Source: Lepidurus packardi (taxonomy: Eukaryota > Arthropoda > Branchiopoda > Notostraca > Triopsidae). From it: a stretch of 64,000 nt of DNA. Location of the stretch: assembly GCA_023053545.1 (NCBI GenBank), contig JAKZAN010000004.1, positions 3,658,001 to 3,722,000 of the forward strand, read 5' to 3'. Positions 23,701 to 37,500 of this stretch are shown here, in pieces. Under the pieces are notes generated by a model. It was not told where the DNA came from. It made no database searches and saw nothing but the letters and a program-made list of their open reading frames with translations. The first letter of the stretch is position 1; the number at the start of each line of letters is the position of its first letter. Position numbers and translations under genes: made by a program.

Positions 23701-26700
23701 ATTTACTTAATTTGTTTAGAATTTTGATTTTAATTGAGCTAATTCTGTCAAATGAGAAGACGGGCTTATTTTTAAGACATTTCTTGATTAGTGTATTAAT
23801 TTGATTAATTTGATTATTTAGTTGATTTATTAATTTAACTGTTCAAATTGTTCGCAAGTATTCAGTATTTATTATAATTTTGTTTTCTTGCTCGCGTATT
23901 TAGTGCTCAGGTACTGGTACATCCTACTCTATGGCGTAGAACCGTAGAAGTTCAAGCCGGTTTTCCATTGGAAGCTTCCACAGAAGGGGCGTTTCCTTTG
24001 GCCCATCTGAATCTGGCCCATAATGCTTTTACGGAACTGCCACCCTGTTTGCCATGTTTAGGCGTGGCTTTAACCCGTTTGAATCTCTCATACAACCAAT
24101 TGACGCAACTCAATGCCCCTTCCGACTATCCAGCCGCTTTGAAACACTTGGATTTGTCCCATAACCAGATTTCACAGTGGACTTGGGTCTCGGGACATGC
24201 TTCCAATGTTTGCTATGCTTCCAGTGAAGAAGTAGTACGAACCCCGATCACGCCAGGTAGTTAATTCCCACGCGTCGTAGTAGGATTGATTCCTTAGATT
24301 TTTTTCCGATTACATTTGTAGGGAGAAAAATAAGCGGGAAACCACGTCCTCCTGTAATCTGCGCGCATAAACAGCATGGAAGATTAGAGGGCTTGAGGAC
24401 TTTAGTTTTAGCAGATAATTTGCTGGTAAACTTGCAGTTGTTTGGAGAAGAAGAGTCTACGCATTTAAGCTGGGAAGACTTCACTTCGTCTGAAGAAATA
24501 GTTTCTGTAAAAGCAGATTTTCTGTATTATTTCGTCTTTCTGTGTTTCCTAATAATGCTCTGCTTGTGAAGGAGAAAACTTGTCGCAGCCGTTTGCTGTT
24601 TCACAATCTTAGTATGTTGGACTTGAGTAACAACAAGTTAAAAGAAGTACCCCCTGGTTTGCCAGAATTATCGAATCTTTCCGTCCTCAACTTGTCAGGA
24701 AACATAGGTCAGTTTTCTTATTTACAAAATGCTCAATGTTAGAAATGTTTTAATATCGGTCCGTTTCGTTTTGTTGGATTGGGCTTATGTCGTTTGAGTC
24801 TAGATTGAAGTGGAATTTTTTTTTATGCATTTGCAGAAGTCACAGATTTGCCTCCACAGTTGGGTTTGTTGACGCGATTATGGAATTTGAATACCAAAGG
24901 TTGCGGTTTACAGGAACCTTTAAAGTCCATGGTAGCTTCACCACGCTATAAAACCTCGGATATTGTTGGCTATTTGCGTTCTGTATTGGAAGACGCCAAA
25001 CCTTACGCTCGTTTGAAGCTCATGTTGGTCGGATTGCAAGGTATTGGCAAAACCACTTTGCTCGAAGCGTTACGCAGCGAGGGCTTGGGTCGACGCAAAC
25101 CACCCGAAGTACAATACATTTAGCCCCAGTTTAATACTATATGTAAGTGTAATTTTGTGCTTGAATAACAGCATTGGGCAAAACGAATGGGCCATAAAAG
25201 TATTGGAAGGACGAATCGCGGGACAATCTTATCTACGGTAGGCGTGGACATCGGCGACTGGGTCTACGAGAAGAAACTCCGAGGGCAAAGCCACGGTCCG
25301 GTTATTTTTAGGTAATTTTTGTGGTTTCCTATGAATAACAATAGGATTAAAATTAAATTTTGTAGTCGGAATTTCTGACTTGTTTACGCAAATCAGAAAT
25401 CTTGGTAATAAGCAATTCGTTCTGAGTGTTTGAAGGAAAGATTTGTATTTATTAACTTGGCGCTACTTTTTCTTTCTTTCTAGAACTTGGGATTTTGGGG
25501 GCCAGAAAGAGTATTATGCAACACACCAGTACTTTTTGTCCAGACGCAGCTTATATTTAGTCGTGTGGAAGATGACAGATGGCGAAAAAGGCGTCCACGA
25601 CATTCACCAGTGGCTGGTCAATATTCAAGTATGTCACCTTTTGCGGAGATACCTTATTGGTTATACAGTATGGTTTTTCTCCTAGGTCCGAGCACCCAAT
25701 TCCCCTGTGGTTATTGTGGGCACGCATCATGATCTAGTCCAAGATCCCGGCTATACGGAAGAACTGCAGCAGCTAATACGCGATAGGTGATAATTTTTGT
25801 CCGTTCATATTGCAATTTTCTAAAAAAAAAAAAAATCCCTATTGTCAAGGTAGTGGTTAACGGCTTTGTCAAGACAATGGATATAATCAAGTTAATTTGC
25901 TTCCAGCTTAATCTTAACTATTCTGCTATTGTTTTATAACGTAGTATTTATTTTATTTTCGTTTCCGTGTTTTCAGATTTATGAATGTGGTTGACGCGGA
26001 GAAGCTAGGCTTGCCGAGAGTCTTGGACACAGTTCCTGTCAGCGCCAAAACGAGATACAACATCAAAGCACTTTGTAACATTATTTACGATACAGCGCAC
26101 AGTCTGAGATTGCCAGGTAGTCCTACGTTGTTTTTTGGTTTTCTGGGCTAGTTAGTTGAGGATAATTTATTGTTATAAATAGGGAGCAAAGAGAGAGTTT
26201 TGGAGCAGAAAATTCCGGCCTCGTACTTAGCATTGGAAGATGTGGTCAGTCATCTCTCGTCGGAAAGACGGATAGCAGGACTGGATCCAGTTCTGAATGC
26301 CGAAGATTATCGCACGAGCGTTACCCTCGCTATGCAGTCGCGTCATAAACGTTCGTTCCGGGACACGGCCGAGTTAAACCAAGCGACAGTTTTTTTGCAT
26401 GATAACGGTAATTGTAAACTCTTAAAAGATTTTGAAATCCATTTTCTAATCGAGTTTTTATATAAAGGGGTTTTACTACATTACGAAGATGCAACACTCA
26501 AAGATTTGTATTTCTTGGACCCGCAATGGCTGTGCGATATGCTGGCACATGTGGTTACGATACGCGAAATTAATCCGTTTGCCCGCAACGGTAAGCACTT
26601 GATTATTGTAACAGTTTTGAAGGTTTCAAATGCTGTCTTGTTAAAGGCGTTATGAAATTGGACGATCTGAAGCTTCTCTTCAGATGGTCGTCGGTTACAG

Positions 26701-29700
26701 GCGGTGCTATAGACGCCCGAACTTACGTCGTATCCTTGCTCAACAAATTTGAAGTAGCCTTGACGTGGGATAACAGGAGTTTGCTTATTCCTTCACTTTT
26801 GCCCAGCGAAGAGCAGTTACTTAATAGCTCTGCATCCGAAGTCACCATTCCTGTAAGCAATTAAGTTTTTCTAACCTTTAAACTCCCGAGCGCTTACATG
26901 TCTGTCAGAAACTTAAACTCCCAAAGGGTTCAAATCACTTTTTGGGGTTCAATTTCATAGATTCCGGTGCGATCTCGGGGTCGATCTCGCTTACCGAGGT
27001 ACCCTGAAGCTGTAAATCCTTCAGCGTTGCCTGTTCGTCCATCTCGAGCTAAATCTGCTCATCCAATCATTCAAAGCATTGGTAAAGTTACGCCTTACAT
27101 TATAACAGTTATTCGGAAAATTTGATACGTCTGCTTAATATAGCTATGTGTGTATATTAGGCTGTCCATTATTGTTTGAATCGAAGGCAGCTCCACCTCC
27201 TTACCAGATCGAATTCCGAACCAATGTCGAGGCTGGTCTGTACCGTATGTTCTTGCTTTCCTACTTACCCTGTGGATTTTGGTCCCGTTTCATGACACGC
27301 TTACTAGCCCATGATGTTATAATCGACACTCTACGTCACTACTTCACATTTCCAAAAGAAGTACGTAACTCGGTTTCGTTTGCGATTGCGATACTACGAG
27401 CGCAACTTTTCAAGCTTGTTGTTAATAGTTCAACGTTTTTTTGTTTTGTGGAGTTTTTTTTATTTTTGTTTTTAGTTTGAAGGAAACTTTATGGAGTTTT
27501 TTGTTTCCTTCTAGTTATCTTCAGATCCGTTGTTATCAACCTCATTGGAGTGGCGTGCAGAGTGGAAGTTATGGCAGACCGGCCTAGAATTGGTCTACTT
27601 AGGAGCTGTTTTATTACGTATCAAAGAGAGCACGGCTCCCTTTGGTCTTCCCGCCAGTGGCAAATTATACGCGAGACAGGAAGGAATCTGGATGCCTGTC
27701 GATCGCTTGCAGGGACAAGTGTACATCGAAATGGTCCTGCCAGGTGGTAGTTTGGTAGTCAAGAAACCTCTTGATGGCGGATACCAAGCGTTAGCTGTCG
27801 AGCCCAATCTGGAAAGTTTGACACGACTGTTGGCCGTCGCCACGGATCATTTGGACACGCTTTTGGAGGATTGGTACCCGACTTTAGGTGAGTAGTTGAA
27901 TTTGAAGACATCCAGTGGCGTTAAAAAGGTCGTTTCCACTCCGGTAGTATGATCATCGAAACAAACATCGCATAAGAAATACGTATGATGTATTTGCTTG
28001 TTGTATGTTGTAGGATTTCAATTAATATCCTGATAATCGATAATATGCTTTAATAATAGTCTGTTAATAATATTCCTTTATATAATAATATGTCTATGAG
28101 AGAGACAAGAGAATAGCGTAATAAGCGGGCTAGTGGTAAGTTATTTATACACTTTTGGAGATAAGTAATATTTATCAAAAGTACTGAAAAGAAACAATAA
28201 AACGTATATAATTCAGGTACGCGGTTTGTGCACACATCTGAAGGCAAGTTTTTGGTTACGCGTTTGGTTCCGTGTCCTCGCTGTTTGTGGGCAGAAGACG
28301 AGTCACTACGAGAAGACGACGACTATGACATTGTACCACCACCTATAAGCCCCGCCTCCAGGTCACCTAGGCGTTCACGAGGGAGCGTATCTGGAGATAG
28401 TGGAGTTGGACAAGAATCTCCTGTGTCAAGGTAATTTCCTTATTGTTAATGAGTTTACTTTAGTGCATTTTATTTTTAGTTAACTCTTACCGTAAATTTT
28501 GTTAATTTTACTAACTTTATTCGTTTCTTTGTTAGTCGAATGGCATCGATGGAAGGTATTAGGGAAGAAGAATACGGACATGGAAGGCATCCAGATTGTG
28601 TAACCTACGCATTTAGCATCGAAGAATGCATTCTAGCGGAGCATGAAGGCGTGGCTTTGCATTGCCCCCTTCACCGTGATATCCAGCTACCTCTGGTTGC
28701 TCCCGATGTTGTAAGTTTGGTCTTAATTTAGATATTTTCTATATTTAATCTTAATTTTGAAAGGCCTTCCTCGACTTGGGAGAGAGATACTTAGTGAAGT
28801 CCGATAATGTTAAGAAAGGCGAGCTATTGGGGCGAGGAGCTTTTGGCTTTGTGTTTCGGGCCATGTGCAAACTTAGAGGAAATGAAGAAAGCCGGCAGGT
28901 AGCTTTGAAGATGTTGCAGCCTGTGGACCCCGGTTCTGACGCTCGGTCCTCTGCGTCAGCAGCATATAAAGTTAGTGGGACTTTTTTTTTACGTTAATGA
29001 AAAATTCTGTTTTGACTTTCCAGGCAGCGATGGCAAAATGGGAAAGAGATGCTTTGCAGCAGAGCTGCAAAGCTTACTGCACAGCTCGCCAGGAGGTATC
29101 TATGCTTCTATCCTTACGGCACGCCCATGTCGTTTCGTTTTTGGGGCTTCTACCCCGCCCACTGGCGTTAATCCTAGAAATAGCACCATTAGGAGCATTA
29201 GATCATCATTTGAAGCATTATCGACGATCAGGAGCGAAGTTGTCACATTTCACCATCCAAAGCATTATTTTACAAGTGAAGAATCATTAATTTTCATACA
29301 AAATCGCTGTCTTTTTCCTAAGGTTTTGTTTTTTTAGACTGGAAAAGCATTGGAGTATTTGCATCAGCGTCATGTGATCTACCGAGACCTGAAATCGGAG
29401 AACGTTTTAGTGTGGCATCTACCAACTCCAGTCGGTATTTCTGACATCGGAATTGAAGTCCAAGTCAAACTCGGTGATTACGGGATTAGTAGAGTGGCAC
29501 TGCCCTCGGGTACAAAAGGCTTTGGTGGAACTGAGGGATTTATGGCGCCAGAAATGGTGCGGTACAACGGCGAGGAAGAATACACGAGCCAAGTGGATAT
29601 TTTTTCGTTCGGAATGCTTCTTTACGAGCTCTTTACGTTAAGACAGCCCTTCCAAGGCTATGATGCGGTCAAGGAAGTGGTATTAGAAGGAGGGAGACCA

Positions 29701-31578
29701 CCTTTGACTGAGAAAGTAATACTCATCACCATTCCTCTAATACTTCTTCGCTTGTAGAAACACATTCTGATTTTTGTTTTTATAAGGATACTTTGTACCC
29801 AGTCTCCATGCTGGATCTAATGGCCTTGTGCTGGAGCCAAAGTCCCAAAGACCGTCCGTCAGCTTCGCACATAGTTTCGGTAGCTTCTGCTCCTGAATTT
29901 ACGCATTTGTTAGACGGCGTATTACTGCCGCATTATGAAGAAGCTGTTATTGGCATTACATGTACTTTAAATTTTCCTGGTAAGTTCAGAGTTCTGTATA
30001 TTCTATGTTAGGAAATTTAAGCTCTTAAGCTAAGCGTTATTATAGGTTTGTGTGGTTCATTTGATCAGCATTTAACAAAAATTGTGAATCCGACATTGAG
30101 ACCATTAATATTTGTTATTGTAGAAGATGAAGGGGGAATCTGCTGGGAAGTTTGGTTAGGTGGTCACGCCCCTCAACTCGATCTGATGCTTTGTGAAGCT
30201 GGAAACATTCTAGAACACCATTGCTTGGCGATTGAAACCTGTGCTACGCCCATTACTGCAGCATGTCTAGTAGCAGAAGGAATCATTTGGTTAGGTGATT
30301 CACAAGGTCAAATCCATGCCTTTAGGTACGATGAAGTCGTAGTTTGTTAAGCATTTTTTGTCATTTTCTCCCCTTATTTCTCGGTATTTTACTGTCGTTG
30401 TATCCTTAATTGTATTGTATTTTGCTCCGATTTTTTTTCCCCAGTACCAAATCGTACCATTGCTTGTTCCGTTACCAGTTAGAAGACTCTTCGCCAGTCA
30501 AATCCTTGATCGTTCTACCAAGTCTAGGGCGTGTAGCGGCAGCCTTAGGCAACGGCAGAATTTTCTTGTGTTGTACTGACGTCATTCCAGCCACGCCTAC
30601 CGGTGGCGAAGGTACGTTTTTGGTCACTGAGCTTGGCACTCCATCCTCCGGCGAATCCAATGAGGATGTCCACTGTATGGCAGCGGTGGCCCGCAAAGAG
30701 TAAGTTCAAGTATCTGGTTCAAAGCATGTTTTCTTTGGTACTCATTTGTCATGTAGGGAAGAGTTACTTTAAAAAAACTTAGCAAATCGCGCAAGTATAT
30801 GTTACCTTTCTCTTTTTGCGCTATCAGGACATTAGAGTTGTGGTGTGGGCAGTCGGAAGCGTCGATCTGTATCTTTATCCTCAGAAACGGGGTTGTGACA
30901 TCACAAGACGTTGTCAGTCATTTCCCTGCGTCTTTAGCACCGTTACAAGTGCTGCACGTGACAGCTGCTCTTTTATGCAAGACAAAGGAACAAATCCAAG
31001 ATCCAGAAGAGCCGCTCGAAGACATCAGTGACGTAGAAGATGAAGAAGGCGTGGCTGTTTGGTCTTACGTGTACCCTGGCTGCGTAGTGTATCGTTGGGA
31101 CGTGACCCAACGTCGAGTTCTACATCGTCTTGATTGCTCCAAATTAGCCCCGTGCTCTGAATCTCTACAGTCCATTAGTATAGAAGAGCATCTGAGCCCT
31201 GGGCGTTGCCAAGTAAGAGAACGAGCATGCACATCGCTTGGAAAAGGGCACGAGTTTAACAAGAGGTTTTTCTAGGTTCGCAGTTTATGCGTTTTGAACA
31301 GTCTAGTGTATATCGGAACCACTTGGGGCTGTCTAGTCGTGGCAGATGCAGCTACTTTGCGTCCCATCACAGTATGTCGACCCTACGAAGCTGATTTGCG
31401 CTTAATCTTACCTCTAATTGACCCTCGGGAGAAGGGCAAGCATCAAATGATGACAATAGGGCGTGGCTACCGTAGTCTTTTGACGCGATTCGTAGGAACG
31501 ACACCTGAAAGCAGCGTTTCAAGTCCTTTACGCAAACCCTGGCATGCATTACTGTGGTCGACTCATGCGTGGGATTAA
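20778..31578 (+). CDS. LRRK1: Leucine-rich repeat kinase, LRRK1 type (ANK-LRR-ROC-COR-kinase-WD40)
   Basis: This is a multidomain Ser/Thr kinase with about 25-30 exons. ATG 20778 reads MEISISEDAEEFPGRLLHQ and splices to AALWDNAELLEDLL. Ankyrin repeats occupy 20.9-22.9 kb (WGRTPLHAAA, TALHVSAEHGH, SPLYIACYYGRKDVVDLLLK). LRRs occupy 23.15-24.95 kb (LRYLNLAQNKLAKLP, LEELHLQDNRLDEIP). The ROC GTPase starts with P-loop VGLQGIGKTTL (25.03 kb), then DFGGQKEYY (switch II) and VGTHHD. COR follows. Kinase 28.77-29.95 kb: GRGAFGFVF, VALKML, RQEVSML, YRDLKSENVLV (Tyr in place of His in HRD), DYG in place of DFG as in LRRKs, and MAPEMV. The C-terminal part is WD40-like and ends PWHALLWSTHAWD. Ankyrin repeats mark it as LRRK1/arthropod Lrrk rather than LRRK2. 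All catalytic elements are intact. Confidence 0.95.
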
Positions 31579-31838
31579 AGTGTTTTAAATTAAGCGTCTC
31601 ATTTTACTTTTATGGTTGAAACCCTTGTTTGACTAGTCTAATTGTTTTCAGTAACGTATGTAGATTTTGTATGTATATAATAAGGGATGAAACAGGTTTT
31701 GGAGTAGGGCATTGATTACGAGATTTTTTTTCTGTGCCGGGTGTTTCTCGGCAACCGAGTTAGGCTTTTAATGTAATCTTTTGCGGCACAAGTGCTTACC
31801 ATGGTTACTTACTTGGAGCCAAACACATTTCTTTTCCT

Positions 31839-31861
31839 GGGGGGGGGGGGGGGGGGGGGGG
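31839..31861. repeat. Poly-G homopolymer, 23 bases
   Basis: An uninterrupted run of about 23 G residues shortly upstream of the unrecognised gene at 31.9 kb. Its length may be inaccurate in the assembly. Confidence 0.9.
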
Positions 31862-31914
31862 AGGAGGTAGTTTACGAATCGCATGTGACCGAGTGGCACT
31901 TTTATCTCTGATAG

Positions 31915-32872
31915 TTTGTGGGACACCGTACAGTGGCATCATGAACTGCAGATTTTGAGGAGCAGATGGAAGTTGTCAACCTTTTGGGAAAGACGTGATA
32001 GGAGGATGCATTCGCCTTCTCAGCGAACGATTTGGACCCCACGATTAAACTTAAGTGCATTACTGGTCTCCGAGTTGCAAGTCGGTGTGCAACAATTGCA
32101 ACGCCAAGAAGAAGTTGAAAGACAGCGTCGAGTCAATTATCACTGGTTAATCAGCAAGCCTGCGGAATGGCATGTTCCTACCAACTTGATGGCTTTCATT
32201 GAACGGGTTTGTGCTCAGGTGAATTCGTCTCGTTTATTAAACTTGTCATTGTATTTATTTGAGGGGGAAATCAAAACAGTTTATTACATAATTATTTAAT
32301 TTAGTCGATAGTGCGGAAGATTTGGAAGAATGTATTTGTAATCGTGTAATAAGTGGGTAGTAGCGTATTTGTTTAATTTCCAGAATGTTCGTTTTTCTCT
32401 TTGGATTGTTGATCATTTTTCAAGGTTTTCATTAGAAGGTTTTTTTAATAACATCATCTGAAACGTTCAGTTCGAAGTAGAAGACGTAGCCGTGATTGTG
32501 CATCGATTCCGCAGTCAGTTGGCCGATAAAACTTCAGTGGATGCCATAGTTGACTGGATGAAGCATGTTGCCGTGGCTTACGTGGAAGAAAAAGAACGCA
32601 TCGCATTACTTAAGTGAGTTACGTCATTTTAATGAATAATTAACTAACATGTCTAGTCACAAACTAGACTCAACATGAACCAGAAAGGGAAGCGGAGGTT
32701 TAGTGTGGTTTATGCCAACCGGAATCGCGTAAATCCAGGGGAAAGTAATCCCGCTATTTACCAAGATCACGGAATAGCTCGTCCATCATTGTTCGGGTTC
32801 GGTCGACGTGCAAGTATGAATATCCCAAGTCAAGGGAAGTCCAACCCGGTTTTTCTGATTGAAGAAGTGTAA
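31915..32872 (+). CDS. Unrecognised protein, three visible exons
   Basis: Exons at about 31915-32217, 32471-32613 and about 32667-32872 join in frame with good splice sites (CAG/GTGAAT; GTTCAG/TTC; AA/GTGAGT; ACTAG/ACTC). The joined protein of about 215 residues contains LWDTVQWHHELQILRSRWKL, an SPSQRTIWTPRLN segment, a charged helical part (VGVQQLQRQEEVERQRRVNY), a second helical region (FEVEDVAVIVHRFRSQLADK, WMKHVAVAYVEEKERIALL), and a basic, Ser/Asn-rich tail ending SNPVFLIEEV. I recognise no family. The 5' end is open: the first exon begins after an acceptor-like TGATAG and a 23-base G run lies just upstream; an ATG in good context at 31800 is possible but unproven. It sits tail-to-tail with TRAPPC3, only 93 bases away. 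Confidence 0.6.
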
Positions 32873-32965
32873 ACACTGAAGCCCGACAAGCTGTCTTAAG
32901 TTAGATTGTATTTTTTGGGTGAAGGAGAAATAGAAATACATGGGATTAGGAATGACAGATGGAAG

Positions 32966-33692
<727 letters not shown>

Positions 33693-34519
33693 CCTTTGTT
33701 AGCACTAGGGGGTTTTCAATAATTTCCTCCCTTTTTGGAGAAGAGTTGTTTCCATGGAATAAAGTAAACAGACGTTAAAGTTCTCTAACGCCACCTAGCG
33801 GAATTGTTAGGTACTTCTGGTTACCTTATAATACCCCTTGGAGCGCTTTAATAGATGTTTCATTGTTTTTCGCGCAGTATCTGCTACTTATGCCCTTCGT
33901 AGTATATTATCTTTACCGACCGCAGGGTGGGCGTGTTGTGCTGGAAATGTTTTGGAGTGAAATTTAGTACATTTGGATTCATTCAATGCGTTATTCGTGT
34001 ACTCAAGTCGTATAAGTATAGAAACTGAGGTAACTCAAAACCCCTTTGCTTTCAACCTTCTCGTTGTTTTCGCTTGGGTCGATGCCAAGCTTCGAAGTCC
34101 TACCCTTGGCTTGTTTATCTCCTTTTATGAACGAAATTTGCACGCGTTTGTACGGCTATTTAGTCGTAAACGCCCTTCTTTTCACTTTTAAAAAGAAATA
34201 GCCCACACACTGGCTCCAGCCTTCAATTCTTAAATCAGGTTAACGTATTGGTATACAGTCAGTGAAAATGCGTGTAAAGTAATGGTAATGATTGCTAATG
34301 TTTTGTTTCCTGGATGTGAGGCTCTATTTACAACTGCCTATTTCCGTTCGTTTTCTATGGCTCAGACCCTTGCTCTACGGATTCTCGCTATGTATTTATA
34401 TTTGAAGTTCTAACAAAGTTGTGGTTTGAGTGTTTCTCATGTTTTCTTTCTTTTTCATATCTTTCCAGGATTTATGCAGCAGTGAATTCAGTTCGTAGAT
34501 GTGCTACAAACCCTAAAGA
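33693..34519. other. Divergent promoter region between TRAPPC3 and WASF
   Basis: This 827-base region separates the two divergently oriented genes TRAPPC3 and WASF. It probably includes a WASF 5' UTR intron ending at the acceptor-like TTTCCAG near 34468. No ORF with family support. Confidence 0.5.
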
Positions 34520-37500
34520 ATGCCACTGCCGAAGCGAGTGGTATCACCGGTGTTTGTATCCCGGGATACTTTACCTCCCCATTTATCCCTGCCCAACGAT
34601 CTTGAAGGAGTTACCAATGGCACCTTAGCCAACGTCATCCGCCAATTATCAAGTTTTTCCCGCCATGCCGAAGATTTATTTGGCGAACTCACTCGCCAAG
34701 CGCAGAATTTACACGTACGCTCTGGTCATTTACAAGCTCGCGTTGACCGGTTGGCTCAGAAAGTCACTCAACTCGACAGCACGGTTGAAGAAGGTAGATT
34801 TTCCACCCTTACTCTTGTTAATCACGCCCACATTGCTTTTCCCCTGTTTATGCATGGTCAAGCATGTCTCCTTTACCCATCACGATTTCCTACAATTGGA
34901 CTTGTTGTCTTTCTTTGCAGTTTCGCTGCAAGATTTACATCTACGGAAAGCCTTCAGGAGCAGTACCGCCTTCGACCAACAAGTTTTCAGTCGAGAATCA
35001 TTGCCAGCGGCGCTTGATGAAACCTATAGGCAATGTGACCGTCCACCGCCATTGGAAAAACTTAATTGCTACCGGTACTCTAAATACCTTTTTTGATTTC
35101 ACTTTTCGTTGCTCAGAAGAAATAACCAGATTTTAATACTTTACATTTGTAAGCATACTTTTGGGGGGAATTCACGCATTATGTGTTTAAAATTTAAAAT
35201 CTACTAGTAATTTGAAAGAAACGAAACTCAGTTTAGTTAAAAAAATCATGAAGTTTCGAAAACTTCATGAGTATTTTTTTTGTCCTAAACTGTTGTGTCG
35301 TAATGCGTTGCGTCTTGGAATGCCTATTTTTTATATCTTCTACTATCACGGATATTATAGGTGATAATCCCGTTAAGCGGCACTTTTTAGAAATGTCTCG
35401 CCTCTGGTTATTCGGCCAGTGGTCAGTACGGTCTTGAGAGTTTCTGTTGATTGTATAATGTGACCCAGTTGCTTTTTTCCGAGCACCTGTTGTCGCCTAG
35501 TGACCGCGTTTTGATGCACCAATGAACGCCCCAGTCTATAGTGACTGACGATTCGTCGGATCGAATCGTTGAGATAGATGCTTTTAGTCTGCATTTGTAA
35601 CTCGGCCATGGCGTGTGTCCAATGCCACAAAGATTTGCGCAACAAAGTTAAATCTTGTGCTCAGTCAAATCCGATTCCAGAAGATTCAACTGCCAAACAA
35701 CCTAATGAAGAAATCCGAAAATTAAAGTGTTGGTTTGCTGAAGGCGTGTACTTCTGGGGCTCCCTGCCGCCCAATCAGGATGAGTGGATTTTTGGATTAG
35801 AGGAAACAAGTCAGACCAAGTCCCCTATTGTTAGTGAACCTGAATGGAATGATTTAAATCCACAGTTCGTGGCATTTCTCAAACAAAGATTCTTAGCCAC
35901 GCCCATTAAGCCCCCGAGGGGCATGAAACCTTATGGACACGCCCCTCTGCGTCAGTTTTCTAGTCAAAAGAGTATTTGTGTCTGTGCAAGCACAACCACG
36001 CCCGTTTCCCCTCCTGGGGGCGTCTTGAAATTCTTGCGTCGATTGGTTCAAAGCGTCTTGTCTTGTGCTTTACCTTACCGAAGGTTTTTACTTGTTTATG
36101 AATTACGGTGTCTATCTGTTTAAACATAGGATTGTGTCGATTTATAATCGTGTCGTAAGCAAAAGTTTCCTTTGAATAACTTAAGCTCGTTTTCTTTATT
36201 TTAACAGTGACGATGGAAGAGATGGTCTCAAATTTTACACGGATCCGAACTACTTCTTTGAGTTGTGGCGACAGGAAATGCTCAAAGACACGGAAAAAAT
36301 TATGCTGGATAAAGGCAAAAAGGTATTTATTTCTCTCTCTTTTTTTAAATTACTTATTCCAAATGGATGTTTTCTTACCAATGCCGTCCTTAAACAAGCA
36401 TACGGAAGCAGCGACAGAGGTGCGGGTTTTAGATTCTTGGCTTTTTGAATACTCAACCTAGATTTTGTGATTAATGGCTCCCTTTTTATTGTGTCCCTTT
36501 GGAAAAACTTTCGCAGCCCCATCGACCACGGACATCAGCCGAAGGGAGTGGTGGTCAGCGAGCTAAAAGACGTGTGCGCCAGCCTAACAATACACGTGAC
36601 CGGCAACGAGAAATTGCTATTCGTAAAGGAGAGTATATTAGCCCCATGAATCATGGGTACACTGGTTCGCCCGCGTTGTATCCGCCTTCGCAAGCCCTTG
36701 AAGGGGATCTTAGTGTACCACGCCCACCGCGACCAAATAGCATTGAAGTGCAACGTAATTATTACACTGACGAACCTACTTATGCCGAGCGCCCCTCACG
36801 GCCCTCTCAAACACAAGAACTCCGGTAAGTTTTGTAACTTTCTTTGGAAAATCATGTTGATAAGTGTTGTACATGGGATGAGTGTTTGTGTTCAGAATTC
36901 AGTTAATAACTTGTAGGTTGTTGAAAGAAATATTTAAAGAGCTGTTGAAGTTCTATATTCATTAATTACGCAAAAATATCCTTTCGCTTGGAAGAATTAG
37001 CAATGCTTTGTGCATGCAACCTATCAATTTTGACAAAAACGCGTTATATTTCAAGTATTTACCGATTTAAAAGAAACGGAAGAACTAGTTGCTACTCTAG
37101 AAAATCTATGTGATTTGTTGCGAAATGTGTCGCTCTTGGGAGTCTAAACTTGCGGCTGACCTGAAAATAGGTCAAAAATCACTATAATCATCAGATAGAC
37201 TGATTTGTGTGTTTTGGTTCCTTCCTGACAGAGGATCATTTCCGCCTCCGCCTTACGATGATGGATATCCGCAGTATCCGCCTCCCCCGTATTCTTCAGG
37301 TTATGGAGAAGGCAACCAAGGCACGCCGTTATCGAATTTGGCTAATCGCACCCTTCAGCGAACCTCATCGCGTCCTTCTCAACCTCCTCCAGCACCACCA
37401 AGCGGGTAAAATAAGTGTTGCATTTTCGCAATGTGCTGTATTTATCTTTTTGCTTTTTATTCATAGGACTACAACGCCACAACGAATGGGTACTCCTACC

